Below are positions 14,556 through 23,536 of a DNA stretch of 38,206 bases, in pieces; within the stretch, counting starts at the first letter, position 1, and each line of letters starts with the position of its first letter. This stretch comes from Planctomycetota bacterium (GTDB taxonomy: Bacteria > Planctomycetota > Planctomycetia > Planctomycetales > Planctomycetaceae), in NCBI GenBank assembly GCA_016872645.1, contig VGZH01000055.1, positions 1-38,206 on the forward strand, in the 5' to 3' direction. Both the position numbers and the translations under genes were made by a program. The notes beneath the pieces are model-generated. The model searched no databases, was not told the DNA's origin, and saw only the letters and a list, made by a program, of their open reading frames with translations.

Positions 14556-14584
14556 GATCCCCAAGCTTCATCAGCTTGGGGATC
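14556..14584 (-). terminator. Intrinsic terminator of the leftward 110-residue gene
   Basis: GATCCCCAAGCT pairs perfectly with AGCTTGGGGATC over a five-base loop. On the minus strand it is followed by TCTCTTTTG. It lies 19 bp after the stop of the gene at 14603-14935. Confidence 0.8.
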
Positions 14585-14602
14585 AACTCCGAGAGTCAGC
14601 GA

Positions 14603-14935
14603 TCAGAAGTTGTCACCGGCTTCACCTTCGGATGCTCCCGTCTCGGTGTCGTCCTGGCCGGGGATCGGCGTCTGGTAGCAATACTCCAGAGCCTTTTGCA
14701 GCGCGAAGATCAGAGCCGGCAAGTCCGATTGCTGGTAGGACGCGGCATCCTTCCATTGGCTGCTCTTTTGATCGAAGTAACGACGCGGATTGATCGTCAC
14801 CGAACGAAAGTGACGAATGCCTCCATCGTCGCTCTCCGTTTCATTGAGCCAGATGGCGACTCCGATCCCGCTGGCAAATGGACCGACCTTTTTTTCCGGC
14901 GGCTTTTGGGGCCGCGCCCTCGTGTCTTGGGCCAT
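14603..14935 (-). CDS. Conserved-looking small protein, possibly PC4-like single-strand DNA-binding type
   Basis: The best start is ATG 14935, with AGGAG seven bases upstream, giving 110 residues. The core reads VGPFASGIGVAIWLNE, then RHFRSVTINPRRYFDQK, SSQWKDAASYQQSDLPALIFALQKALEYCY, and an acidic Gly/Glu-rich tail. The order of strands (AIWxNE, a basic strand, a W-containing strand) and then a helix is like small plasmid-borne proteins sometimes compared with PC4 single-strand DNA-binding folds. I am not certain of the family. The acidic tail is also typical of single-strand DNA-binding proteins. It ends in a clear terminator. An N-terminal extension to 15055 is open but has no ribosome site support. 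Confidence 0.7.
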   Translation of the reverse strand: MAQDTRARPQKPPEKKVGPFASGIGVAIWLNETESDDGGIRHFRSVTINPRRYFDQKSSQWKDAASYQQSDLPALIFALQKALEYCYQTPIPGQDDTETGASEGEAGDNF

Positions 14936-15187
14936 GACATCACTCCTGAAACTGAAAGAACGCTGGACTCTCTGAGCGAGAGGCAGCAAGCAAAATGCCT
15001 GATGCAAACCCGACAGTGCCAGAGAATTCGCGACTGCGCAAGTCGAGTTATCCATGCCATCGCGATGGGCAGTCTCTGTGACAAACGGCGGTGAAGGAGA
15101 ACAAGCAGTCGCAGAGCGTGTGTGTCAACAAGTATGGTCGCCGCTACACTTCGCGGCGATACGGCAAGCTATTCAGGGAGGGAGCCT

Positions 15188-16783
15188 ATGCAGACGGGAT
15201 CGCGGTTGATGCTGCGGATCGTCGCGCCAGTGGTGGGGGTCAGCGGAGTGCTGCTGGCGCTGGGAGCGGTCGCGGCGTGGTATGTGCATGAATTGCAGGA
15301 TTCGTCGTCCGACATTTTGGTCGTGAACGTCTCCAGCGTGCGCGCGGCGGAAGAAATTGAAATCGGAATGCGCGAGGTGCGGACGCTGTTGAACCGATTC
15401 TTGCGGTCGGGGGATCGCAAGTATTTGGAAGCCTGCGGGCCGATTCGGGAAGAGACGCAACATTGGATGGGCGAAGCGGAGAGGCTCTCGACGACTCCGA
15501 AAGAGACGGAATTGATGACTCAGGCGCGGCGCGGGTACGAGCGGTTCTTTCGCCAGTTTGATGACTTGTCGGTACGGACCACCGGCAGACTCGATCAGGC
15601 GGCTCAGGATGAAGTCGAGCGGTTGATTGACGAAGTGCTGACGAGCGAACTGCTGGAACCGGTCCATCAATACCTCGACCTGAACGAAGAGTTGATGGCA
15701 GCCACCAGCCGCGAGAATCAGAAGGTCACAGATTGGATGGTGTTCGCGCTGCTGCTGCTGGGGACGTGCGGTGCGGTGGCCGGACTGATTGCCGGGTTGG
15801 GGATTGCTCGCGGCGTGAATCGGTCGATCGTGCAATTGACGGTTCCGATTCGTGACGCGGCGGGCAAGCTGAACGAAGTCGTGGGGCCGTTGACGGTCGC
15901 GACGGGCGGCTCCTTCAAAGAAATCGAAGACGCGCTGCAGCACGTCGGCGAACAGATCGGCACGGTCGTTGAGCGACTGCGAACGAGCGAGCGGGAAATG
16001 CTGCGAGCCGAGCAATTGGCGGCGGTCGGGCAGCTTGCGGCGGGAGTCGCTCACGAACTGCGGAACCCACTGATGTCGATGAAGCTGCTGGTGCAAACGG
16101 CGATTGAATCCGGAGACAGCGCGCGGCTGGAAGGTCGCGACTTGCGAGTGCTCGACGACGTGGTGCGGCGGGTCGAACGGTCGGTGCAGTCGCTGCTGGA
16201 GTTCGCTCGGCCGCCCCGCTTGGAGATGGCCCGGTTCGACGTGACGGACGTGGTGCGGCAGACCGTCGCGTTGGTCGAATCGCGTGCCGAGCAACGAGAT
16301 GTCCGCATTGATTGCGACCTCGCCGAGCCAGCGTCACCGGTTTGGGCCGATCAAGGGCAGATGCGACAACTGGTGTTGAACCTGTTGCTCAACGCACTCG
16401 ATGCGGCTCCGCACGGCGGGCATGTCGGAGTCCGAGTGCGATTCGATGATGCCTATTCACCACAACCGAATGATGCCACCAGCCTCGTGACGCTGTCTGT
16501 GCTCGATGATGGCGATGGCTTGCCCTCCGAGTTTGGCGACCGCATCTTTGAACCGTTCGTCAGCACGAAGGAAACCGGTACGGGCCTGGGTTTGTCGATC
16601 TGTCGCCGCATCGTGGAAGCTCACGGCGGCGAAATTCACGCGGCAAACCGGACGACCGGTGGAGCGGAGTTCGTTGTGACGTTGCCTGTCACCAATGAAG
16701 CGATCAATGACATTCAGGAGAGCGACGCAGACGAGTCACCTGCGCTACGGAGAACGAATCATGCCCACGTTATTGGTCGTTGA
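15188..16783 (+). CDS. Membrane sensor histidine kinase, NtrB-like
   Basis: A 531-residue kinase starting at ATG 15188 after GGGAGGGAG. One membrane helix lies near residues 10-32 (IVAPVVGVSGVLLALGAVAAWYV). An extracytoplasmic helical sensor of about 170 residues follows, then a second helix (VFALLLLGTCGAVAGLIAGLGIA) leading into a HAMP-like linker. HisKA has the phospho-acceptor in VAHELRNPLMSM (His about 289). HATPase_c has LNLLLNALDAA, LDDGDGLP and ETGTGLGLSICRRIVEAHGG. All motifs are intact. It overlaps the response regulator gene by 23 bp, so the two form a pair. The input signal is unknown. The 250 bp upstream hold only a short hairpin near 15137-15158. Confidence 0.93.
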   Translation: MQTGSRLMLRIVAPVVGVSGVLLALGAVAAWYVHELQDSSSDILVVNVSSVRAAEEIEIGMREVRTLLNRFLRSGDRKYLEACGPIREETQHWMGEAERLSTTPKETELMTQARRGYERFFRQFDDLSVRTTGRLDQAAQDEVERLIDEVLTSELLEPVHQYLDLNEELMAATSRENQKVTDWMVFALLLLGTCGAVAGLIAGLGIARGVNRSIVQLTVPIRDAAGKLNEVVGPLTVATGGSFKEIEDALQHVGEQIGTVVERLRTSEREMLRAEQLAAVGQLAAGVAHELRNPLMSMKLLVQTAIESGDSARLEGRDLRVLDDVVRRVERSVQSLLEFARPPRLEMARFDVTDVVRQTVALVESRAEQRDVRIDCDLAEPASPVWADQGQMRQLVLNLLLNALDAAPHGGHVGVRVRFDDAYSPQPNDATSLVTLSVLDDGDGLPSEFGDRIFEPFVSTKETGTGLGLSICRRIVEAHGGEIHAANRTTGGAEFVVTLPVTNEAINDIQESDADESPALRRTNHAHVIGR

Positions 16784-18197
16784 TGACGATGCTGAGTTGC
16801 GGTATTCGCTGGAAAAGAGTCTGCGGTCAGACACGCTCGATGTGTTGAGTGCCGAGACGGCGACTCAAGGGTTGGAAGTCATCCGCCAGACCGGGCCGGA
16901 TGCGGTCGTGCTCGATGTGCGATTGCCGGATATGTCCGGTTTGCAAGCGTTCGATCGGATTCGCGAAATCGACTCGCGATTGCCAGTGATTGTGGTGACG
17001 GCGTTTGCCGCGACAGACACCGCGATCGAAGCTATGAAGCGCGGGGCGTTTGAATATCTGTTGAAGCCGGTGGACCTGCATCAATTGCGTTCGGTCGTGG
17101 CCCAAGCGGTTGAACTGAGTCGGCTGCGGCATGTGCCGGCCGTGTTCGATGACGTGGAGCACGATGGCTCGGACGCGGATCACATCGTTGGACGTTCGCC
17201 GGTGATGCAACAGGTCTATAAGGCGATTGGCCGAGCGGCTCCGCTGGATGTCACCGTGTTGGTGCTTGGCGAAAGCGGCACGGGAAAAGAACTGGTGGCG
17301 CGAGCGTTGTACCACCACAGCCGTCGTGGCGAAGGTCCGTTTCTGGCGATCAACTGTGCGGCGATTCCCGACACGCTGCTCGAAAGCGAATTATTCGGCC
17401 ACGAGCGGGGCGCGTTCACCGGCGCGGATCGCCGACGCATCGGCAAGTTTGAACAAGCGAATCAAGGGACGATTTTGCTCGATGAAATCGGCGACATGCC
17501 GCTCGCGCTGCAAGCCAAGCTGCTGCGACTGCTGCAAGAGCGGCGGTTCGACCGTCTCGGCGGGAATCAAACCGTTCAATCGGACGTGCGCGTCATCGCC
17601 ACCACGCATCAAGACTTGGAAGCCGCCGTCGCCGCCGGCCGGTTTCGCCAAGACTTGTTCTATCGGCTCACCGAATTCACGATCCGAATGCCGCCGCTGC
17701 GCGAACGTCTGGAAGACGTGCCGCTGCTCACTGAGTATCTGCGACGACGCTTCAACCGCAAACTCGGCAAGCAAGTTCGTGCGGCGACGGACGAGACGTT
17801 GCAACTGCTGTCGCGTCACGCTTGGCCCGGCAACATTCGCGAACTGCGAAACGCGATCCGCTTCGCCATGATCCACGCCACCAGCGACACGCTGACTCCC
17901 GAATCGCTGCCGGAGTATCTGCGGCAGCCGACTCCCCTCGACGTGCTCAAGGTGCTGGACGGAATTGCGACGGCCGATGTACTCGGTCACGTCGAACACC
18001 TGATCCGCACCGGGCAGCCGGACATCTACGAAAAGGTGACGGCGTTCGTGGATCGAGCCGTGCTCGAATCGGTGCTCCAGCACACGCACGGCAATCAAGG
18101 GCAAGCGGCGGAGTTGCTCGGCCTGTCTCGCAACACGCTCAAGGCGAAGATGCGTTCGCTGGGTCTGAGCGTCGAAAAGCAATTGCAGGAACTGTGA
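16761..18197 (+). CDS. NtrC-family sigma-54-dependent response regulator
   Basis: A 478-residue protein: a receiver domain with the phospho-acceptor Asp in VVLDVRLPDMSG (about 52), an AAA+ sigma-54 activation domain, and a Fis-type HTH. The AAA+ domain has Walker A GESGTGKE (about 171-178), GAFTGA (about 217) and Walker B TILLDEIGDM. The HTH is HTHGNQGQAAELLGLSRNTLKAKMRSLG. The intact GAFTGA loop indicates that it activates sigma-54 RNA polymerase. It is preceded by its kinase and followed, with a TGATG overlap, by an rfbD-like reductase gene. Target promoters were not identified in the window. Confidence 0.95.
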   Translation: MPTLLVVDDDAELRYSLEKSLRSDTLDVLSAETATQGLEVIRQTGPDAVVLDVRLPDMSGLQAFDRIREIDSRLPVIVVTAFAATDTAIEAMKRGAFEYLLKPVDLHQLRSVVAQAVELSRLRHVPAVFDDVEHDGSDADHIVGRSPVMQQVYKAIGRAAPLDVTVLVLGESGTGKELVARALYHHSRRGEGPFLAINCAAIPDTLLESELFGHERGAFTGADRRRIGKFEQANQGTILLDEIGDMPLALQAKLLRLLQERRFDRLGGNQTVQSDVRVIATTHQDLEAAVAAGRFRQDLFYRLTEFTIRMPPLRERLEDVPLLTEYLRRRFNRKLGKQVRAATDETLQLLSRHAWPGNIRELRNAIRFAMIHATSDTLTPESLPEYLRQPTPLDVLKVLDGIATADVLGHVEHLIRTGQPDIYEKVTAFVDRAVLESVLQHTHGNQGQAAELLGLSRNTLKAKMRSLGLSVEKQLQEL

Positions 18198-19063
18198 TGG
18201 ACCGCGACATCGTCATCATCGGAGCGACCGGGCAGTTGGGCCACGACTTGTGCGAGCGATTGGGGCCGCGCGCGGTCGGCTTGACGCATCGCGAGGTCGA
18301 ACTTTGCGAGCGCGAATCGCTATCGCAAACCTTGTCGCCGCTGCGTCCGCGAATCGTCATCAACACCGCCGCGTTCAACTTCGTCGATGATGCAGAGACT
18401 CGTGCGGGGGAAGCCTTCGCCGTGAACGCGCTCGGCGTGCGCGAACTGAGTCTTGTTTGCCGCGACCTCGATTGCGTGCTCGTTCATTTCAGCACCGACT
18501 ACGCTTTCGGACTTGATGGCTGTCGGCGCGACCCGTATTCGGAAGATGACGTTTCCGGCCCGATCAACATTTATGGCACGAGCAAACTGGCGGGCGAATG
18601 TTTCGTCCGATCATTGTGCCCTAAGCATTTCGTCGTGCGGACCTGCGGACTGTATGGCCATCACGGTTCTGGCGGGAAAGGTCGTAACTTCGTCAACACG
18701 ATGTTGCGGCTGGCTCGTGAGGGCCGGCCGGTACGAGTCGTCGCCGATCAAATTTGCACGCCGACCGCCACCGCCGACTTGGCGGATGCGACGCTGCGGC
18801 TGATCGAAACGGATGCCTTCGGCCTGTATCACTGGACGAATGGCGGCCAATGCTCGTGGCACGAATTCGCGAGTGAAATTTTTCGGCTCGCCGGGCTGAC
18901 GGTCGATTGCACACCGATCACGACCGCCGAGTTCGGCAGCCGCGCGTTGCGACCGGCCTTCACCGTACTGGAAGCACGTCGCTGGCAAACACTCGGACTA
19001 CCAACTCCGCGACCTTGGCAGGACGCGCTGCGTGAATTCTTGTCGTCACTGCCGCCTCGATAA
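18197..19063 (+). CDS. rfbD: dTDP-4-dehydrorhamnose reductase-like SDR enzyme
   Basis: A 288-residue extended short-chain dehydrogenase. The N-terminal NAD(P) loop is IIGATGQLGHDL (about 7-18). The catalytic region has HFSTDYAFGLDG, with the Ser/Thr, and YGTSKLAGE, with the Tyr-x-x-x-Lys pair. PTATADLADATL and the TNGGQCSWHEFA block are typical of RmlD. RmlD reduces dTDP-4-keto-rhamnose to dTDP-rhamnose for cell-surface polysaccharide. The start ATG overlaps the regulator's stop (TGATG), which suggests co-translation. Substrate specificity cannot be fixed, since rmlA, rmlB and rmlC are not in the window. The following 207 bp to 19270 hold nothing I can identify. Confidence 0.85.
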   Translation: MDRDIVIIGATGQLGHDLCERLGPRAVGLTHREVELCERESLSQTLSPLRPRIVINTAAFNFVDDAETRAGEAFAVNALGVRELSLVCRDLDCVLVHFSTDYAFGLDGCRRDPYSEDDVSGPINIYGTSKLAGECFVRSLCPKHFVVRTCGLYGHHGSGGKGRNFVNTMLRLAREGRPVRVVADQICTPTATADLADATLRLIETDAFGLYHWTNGGQCSWHEFASEIFRLAGLTVDCTPITTAEFGSRALRPAFTVLEARRWQTLGLPTPRPWQDALREFLSSLPPR

Positions 19064-19270
19064 GATGAGCTGCGGCGATGCAATCGCTTCCTCAAGCGAG
19101 TTGATTCACCGCCGCGAGTCCACCGGGGGGTGGTCAACTGTCGCAACGGTCAGTCGCCTCATGGACGCCACCATGCGTCTTGAAGGCGATGACAGCCAAC
19201 CTTGGAAAGCCGCTCGGTGGCTTTCTCGGTAAACTTAATCGCGGCGGTGAATCATCGCGCTCGCGGATTC

Positions 19271-20581
19271 TTACAGTTCCTCCAAATTGGGCGTGAGAAA
19301 TCGGCAACCACGCGCTTTCAACTCTGCCTCGCGTGCGAGGATTTCCGGGGCGTGATTCCACGCCAGCAGCAGCAAGACATCGGGTTTCAAGTCGGCCAAT
19401 GCGGATGGTGGATGAATGGGCTGATGCGTACCGGGAATGAGTAATCCTTGCTTGGCCGGCGTGGAGTCGATCACGTCGGGCAGCAGTGCCGTCGTGACCT
19501 TGCAGTAATTCAACCGGACGGTTCCCTTGGCGGGTGCTCCGTAACCGACCACCTTGAGTCCTTGGCGTTTCAACTCGGTCAGCTTGGTCGTCAGTTCGTG
19601 GCGGTTCTTCGACGCCAGCGCCGCGAACACGCCGTAGGTGAAGCGATCCGCCAGCCCAGCCTTTTCTTCTTGATCCAGCCACGTCTGCACATCGTCCGAA
19701 AAGCCGCTGCCCAACTTCGCGGTGCAACGGATTGTGCCGCCGTGAACCGGAAAGGATTGAATGCGCTCCATGCGCAGGCCGTGACGGTTCATTAGTGTGA
19801 CCAGCGGACGCACCGCGAAATACGACAGGTGCTCGTGATAGACCGTGTCGTATTCGGTCTTGTCCAAGAGGTTCTTCAAGTACGGCACCTCGAACACGAA
19901 CGCCCCAGCGGGAGACAGCAATCGCCGAACGCCTCGGCAAACATCGTCCAAGTTGTCGATGTGCCCCAACACATTGCAGGCAACAATCATGCTGGCCTGC
20001 CCCGCCACGCGAGCCACTTCCTCCGCGAGCGGCTCGGAAAAAAATTCGGCAATCGTCGGGATGGCTCGCGATGCGGCCAGCACTTGAATGTTGCGAGCCG
20101 GGTCAATCCCCAACAGCCGCACGTCACGTCGCCGAATCGCCGACAGTGCCGTGCCGTCGTTGGAACCGATCTCGACCACCAAGCCGCCAGCAGGAACGTA
20201 CTGCTCGGCGTTCTCGTTCATCAGATTCGAGAAATGGTCAGCCATCCATTTAGAACTCGACGTGAAAAACAAATAAGAGCGAAACAGCAATTCAGCGGGC
20301 ACAACATGCCCCAACTGAACCATGCCGCACGACTCGCACAGCCGGAGTGACAACGGATACTTCGCTTCGGGGTTGTTGGCGTCCTTGGGCAACACGAAGG
20401 CATTGGCCGGCGGCTGCTCGCCAAGGTTGAGGATTTCAATCAGGCCGCCGGTTCCGCAGACTCGACACGCCGGACGTTCCCACGAGGCCGTATCGGGCGA
20501 GAATTCCGACAGGGGGATGACCTGCGCGCGTTCCAGTCGCTCGGAAAGAGCCTGTTGCGGGAGTGTTTGCTCGGTGGACAT
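19271..20581 (-). CDS. SAM-dependent sugar C-methyltransferase
   Basis: A 436-residue enzyme with the three-part layout of NDP-hexose C-methyltransferases. A Cys-rich zinc region (ACRVCGTGG and LCESCGMVQLGH) is followed by a Rossmann SAM-binding domain with VVEIGSNDGTAL (about 136-147) and EVPYLKNLLDKTEYDTVYHEHLS. The C-terminal domain has VVGYGAPAKGTVRLNY and LAWNHAPEIL. Relatives methylate C-3 or C-5 of deoxysugars on their nucleotide carriers. It lies 24 bp downstream of the glycosyltransferase gene on the same strand. Together with the rfbD-like gene this indicates modified deoxysugar synthesis. The exact sugar is unknown. Confidence 0.88.
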   Translation of the reverse strand: MSTEQTLPQQALSERLERAQVIPLSEFSPDTASWERPACRVCGTGGLIEILNLGEQPPANAFVLPKDANNPEAKYPLSLRLCESCGMVQLGHVVPAELLFRSYLFFTSSSKWMADHFSNLMNENAEQYVPAGGLVVEIGSNDGTALSAIRRRDVRLLGIDPARNIQVLAASRAIPTIAEFFSEPLAEEVARVAGQASMIVACNVLGHIDNLDDVCRGVRRLLSPAGAFVFEVPYLKNLLDKTEYDTVYHEHLSYFAVRPLVTLMNRHGLRMERIQSFPVHGGTIRCTAKLGSGFSDDVQTWLDQEEKAGLADRFTYGVFAALASKNRHELTTKLTELKRQGLKVVGYGAPAKGTVRLNYCKVTTALLPDVIDSTPAKQGLLIPGTHQPIHPPSALADLKPDVLLLLAWNHAPEILAREAELKARGCRFLTPNLEEL

Positions 20582-20605
20582 GGCGAACTTTCTGACGAGG
20601 TTGGG

Positions 20606-22738
20606 TCACTTCACGACGATCACGGCGATGCCGCCGCTGGGAATGTCTTTGCCGGAGAGGTACTCGGCGTTTTGAGGAAAGCGCGGTTTAAGTTCCTGCC
20701 AAAGCTGGATGCCGCCTGCAAGATGCTTCTCATCGAAGCCGAATTGACGCAGGCCGTCCCAGGCGACGAGCGCCCCGGTGGTGATCCACTTCAAGCAGCG
20801 GTTCACGTCGGCCTTGAGTTCCTCATACGGGCGGCGTCCGTTGAGAAAAACGAAGTCCGCAAGTCGCTTGTCGCGTTGCTTGTTGATGTCGTAGTCGATC
20901 TTTGTCGTCTCGCCGCGCGGGATGCTGCGGAGAGACTGCTGCCCGCAGGTGAACGCCTCGAACAACGGCAGCCGCTCTTCGGGGATCGGCCGCTCCGACA
21001 AACCGGCGGCAATCAGGTGGCAGTCGAACGCGGCGATGCGCGTCCACAAGAACAACGTCCCGCCAAGCTCTGTGCCGCTTTCGAGAATCAGCCTCGGCTT
21101 CCACTCCAGCACGCGCTTCATCAATCGTGCGAGATCGACCGGGTGTTGTTCCACGCCGAGCGTCCCGAACGGCTCCGGCCCGCGATACGCCTCGGCAATT
21201 TGCACCCAATCCTCGATCGTGCCCCGGCCGACTCCCATCTGCCATAGTCTTTCGAGAGCTTGACCAAGCGGCGAATCAGCCGGCGCGTTGCCGCGCTTCA
21301 CGGGCGAATCCGCCGCGAGCGCCAGCGGCGATTTCTTGAACGACTCCGGCGTGAACTTCGACTGCGCGGGAGCGACCCCCTGCGCGGATGATGTGACTGA
21401 CAACGCCTTTGGCTTGTAAGCGACTCCCGCGTAGGACGCTTGCTTCTTGCGCTGAGCTTCCTCGTCCGAGATGACTTGTTGAATCGTCCCTTCACGCACG
21501 AGGTCTTTCATCAGCGTGCTCGGCTGACGTTTCTTCGCAGCGACGTTCTCAAAGAACGACTTGAGTCGCGGCATGGCGACATCGACCGAGTAGCCCTCGC
21601 GCACCGTCTGCATCGCGGCTTCCGCCAGCGGACGATACGCCGCCGGGTCGCGCAGCACCTCGACCGCTTGCTTGGCGAGTCCCTCGACATCGAAGAATTC
21701 CACGAGCAAGCCGTTCTTGCCCGGTTCGATGTATTCGCGCACGCAGCGCTGGTCAGACGCGAGGAGTACCGCACCGCACGACATCGCATCGACCATCGAC
21801 CACGACGCGATGAATGGCTCGGTCAGGTAGATATGCAGGTCGCTAATCGACAGGATTTCGGCGAGCGTCTCTTCGGGGACGAATCCAGTGAAAAGATATT
21901 TCGACAGGTCGTAGCGTCCGGACGCCAGCAAGTGCTCGCGGTAGGTCGCCTCTTTGAAGTACCTCAAGTCCGAGCCGTAATGCACCGTGTCTTTGCCGAC
22001 CACGACGAACAAGACATCGGGATACTGCTCGGCAATGAGCCGGCTGGCCTCCATGAAGATGTCGAAACCGCGCATTTTCTCAAACCCGCGCGCGACGTAG
22101 GTGACGATCCGCTGGCCCGGTTTCCCAATCTGCTGGCCGTTGATGATTCGCTGCGGGTTGTCCCGACGGTGATAGATGGCCGTGTCGATGCCGTCGAAGA
22201 TGACTTCGATTTTCGACCGAAACTCCGGCGGGAAGAAGTCGCGCTGGTAGTGCGTTGGCGTCCAACCTCGGTCGCAGTTCGCGAGGTCGGACAGGATCAT
22301 CGCGTTCTTGGTTTGAATCCGCAGCAGAGTCTCTTCATCAATGGGCAGCTCTTTGCGGTAGCCCAAGTCACCGCCGGTCGGCCGATAGAACATCTCCATG
22401 AAGTTGATGATCGGCGCGTCGTACAAGAACGGCAGGAACAGCGACGATCCAAACCCGGTGTGAGCGACGATCAAGTCCGGTTGAATGTCCGGCCGCTGCT
22501 TGAGCATTTCGTAAACGCCGTGAGCTTCCCAAACGACGTTCTCGAAATTCTGCGTACAGAAATGATTGGCCTTGGTCGCGCCCCCTTTGCAGGTATAGAC
22601 GACCTTCTCAACCCCCGGCAGTGACTCGCTGGCCTTGGCCGTGACGAAGGTGCATTTCCAACCGTGCTCGCTCACCAATCGCGGAGCGATGTATCGGAAC
22701 TGTGCGGGGAAGTTCTGGTGAATGAACAAGACGTGCAT
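20606..22738 (-). CDS. Bifunctional protein: GT4-type glycosyltransferase fused to CmcI-like methyltransferase/hydroxylase domain
   Basis: A 710-residue protein; ATG 22738 has a clear GGAGG site and starts MHVLFIHQNFPAQFRY. Residues 1 to about 410 are a GT-B glycosyltransferase, with VARGFEKMRGFDIFMEA, SDLHIYLTEPFIASWSMVDA and YIEPGKNGLLVEFFD. A linker (about 420-500) rich in Lys, Ser and Pro follows. The last 200 residues resemble the CmcI/cephalosporin-hydroxylase family, a SAM-methyltransferase fold: PRLILESGTELGGTLFLW, VFLNGRRPYEELKADVNR and KDIPSGGIAVIV. The fusion suggests that sugar transfer and a modification act on one glycan. It heads the leftward pair with the C-methyltransferase. 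Confidence 0.85.
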   Translation of the reverse strand: MHVLFIHQNFPAQFRYIAPRLVSEHGWKCTFVTAKASESLPGVEKVVYTCKGGATKANHFCTQNFENVVWEAHGVYEMLKQRPDIQPDLIVAHTGFGSSLFLPFLYDAPIINFMEMFYRPTGGDLGYRKELPIDEETLLRIQTKNAMILSDLANCDRGWTPTHYQRDFFPPEFRSKIEVIFDGIDTAIYHRRDNPQRIINGQQIGKPGQRIVTYVARGFEKMRGFDIFMEASRLIAEQYPDVLFVVVGKDTVHYGSDLRYFKEATYREHLLASGRYDLSKYLFTGFVPEETLAEILSISDLHIYLTEPFIASWSMVDAMSCGAVLLASDQRCVREYIEPGKNGLLVEFFDVEGLAKQAVEVLRDPAAYRPLAEAAMQTVREGYSVDVAMPRLKSFFENVAAKKRQPSTLMKDLVREGTIQQVISDEEAQRKKQASYAGVAYKPKALSVTSSAQGVAPAQSKFTPESFKKSPLALAADSPVKRGNAPADSPLGQALERLWQMGVGRGTIEDWVQIAEAYRGPEPFGTLGVEQHPVDLARLMKRVLEWKPRLILESGTELGGTLFLWTRIAAFDCHLIAAGLSERPIPEERLPLFEAFTCGQQSLRSIPRGETTKIDYDINKQRDKRLADFVFLNGRRPYEELKADVNRCLKWITTGALVAWDGLRQFGFDEKHLAGGIQLWQELKPRFPQNAEYLSGKDIPSGGIAVIVVK

Positions 22739-22823
22739 TTCGAGCCTTTCCTCCGTGAAACGGCCATCGTGAACGACCGGCTTGCATCGCTCAAAAACTG
22801 ACAACGACTCTCAAAGTTTGACA

Positions 22824-22904
22824 CCACTTTCAGGCTGACCGCGAAGCGGACCGACGGCGGGCCGGTCGTTGGACTCCGAACGGCGATCGGCCTGAAAAGT
22901 GGTG
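22824..22904. other. Stem-loop in the 375-bp gap between divergent genes
   Basis: CACCACTTTCAGGC (22824-22837) pairs with GCCTGAAAAGTGGTG (22890-22904) with one bulged base, and CCGC-GAA-GCGG lies inside. Two smaller hairpins follow: GCGAG-AAA-CTCGC (22910-22922) and GTGTGTG-GTT-CACACAC (22949-22965). The gap 22739-23113 has no gene. The structures lie in the leader of the leftward glycosyltransferase or upstream of the rightward gene. Confidence 0.5.
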
Positions 22905-23113
22905 AAAATGCGAGAAACTCGCGAATTGTTGGCAAGTCATGGTGGTTGGTGTGTGGTTCACACACGAGGCATCACTGACCGATGAATTTTCCTTCAGATT
23001 GCGCACGCCATTGGCATCACGCACGTTGAGTGCCAGCCGATTGAACCGCGCGTTGATGTCATGTTCGGTTCGCATCACAGGGACGTTCGGAAGACACAGG
23101 GAGTCGTGTCGTC

Positions 23114-23536
23114 GTGAAACACACCGCCAAGCTGCATCACCTGCCTCACGGCATTCGGTTCCCCCAGGAGCTTGAAGGCAAGATCGTTTTCGATGCTGGC
23201 CAACGCTGTTTGATCTGGCGCGGATTCATGACCCAAGACGAGTTGCAAGTGCTCTTGAGCCTCGCGGCGGATCACGACTACCGCTTGGCCGTCGCGAATC
23301 TGTTTGAAGGCTGCAACCGTTTGGAGACACCGTTCACGCGACGACTCAATCTCGTCCTGGCCATTTTGGTCGCTGTCTGCCTCATTGGAGCCATCATCAT
23401 CTTGTTGGGTGTTGGGGTCCGAAGGTCATCCGCCGAGCATGGGTCGCGGAGTGGGCGAATCGTGACAAAGTCCATCGCAGCCACTCGCACCGGTCTCATC
23501 ACACACACACCTCATCGCCAGCATGGAGGAAAATGA
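23114..23536 (+). CDS. Unknown small membrane protein
   Basis: A 140-residue protein from GTG 23114; not recognised. The first 75 residues are soluble (KIVFDAGQRCLIWRGFMTQDELQVLLSLAADHDYRLAV). One strong membrane helix follows (LNLVLAILVAVCLIGAIIILLGVGV, about 78-102), then a basic tail. Its stop overlaps the start region of the hydroxylase gene, and the two are probably coupled. The weak ribosome site leaves the start open. A role in anchoring or assisting the hydroxylase is only a guess from position. Confidence 0.6.
   Translation: MKHTAKLHHLPHGIRFPQELEGKIVFDAGQRCLIWRGFMTQDELQVLLSLAADHDYRLAVANLFEGCNRLETPFTRRLNLVLAILVAVCLIGAIIILLGVGVRRSSAEHGSRSGRIVTKSIAATRTGLITHTPHRQHGGK

Larger units (their letters stand above)
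1524..15060. mobile_element. Element integrated at tRNA-Arg (left end at the tRNA; right end unresolved)
   Basis: The segment begins at the 3' end of tRNA-Arg with a tyrosine integrase and a convergent excisionase-like gene, the usual end layout of an integrative element. It contains a VirD4/TraD-like ATPase, a replication-relaxation protein, a ubiquitin-like conjugation module, a split NB-ARC regulator, a structured non-coding region and a second tyrosine recombinase with a dif-like site. From about 15188 the genes look like chromosomal two-component and polysaccharide genes, so the right limit is placed before them by inference. No duplicated tRNA 3' end was seen there. Region 3 carries similar plasmid genes, so one larger element with internal cargo is an alternative. 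Confidence 0.45.

Noticed and set aside
15000-15120. Right-hand attachment repeat of the tRNA-Arg element
   Set aside because: Only a short similarity (TCGCGACT followed by a few matches) to the region after the tRNA was found; it is too short to support an att site.
15173-16294. 373-residue open frame antisense to the histidine kinase
   Set aside because: The plus strand carries the full kinase motifs; the antisense product is Arg/Gln/His-rich without domains.
21440-22624. 394-residue open frame antisense to the glycosyltransferase
   Set aside because: The opposite strand encodes a clear GT-B domain with motifs; this frame is its shadow.
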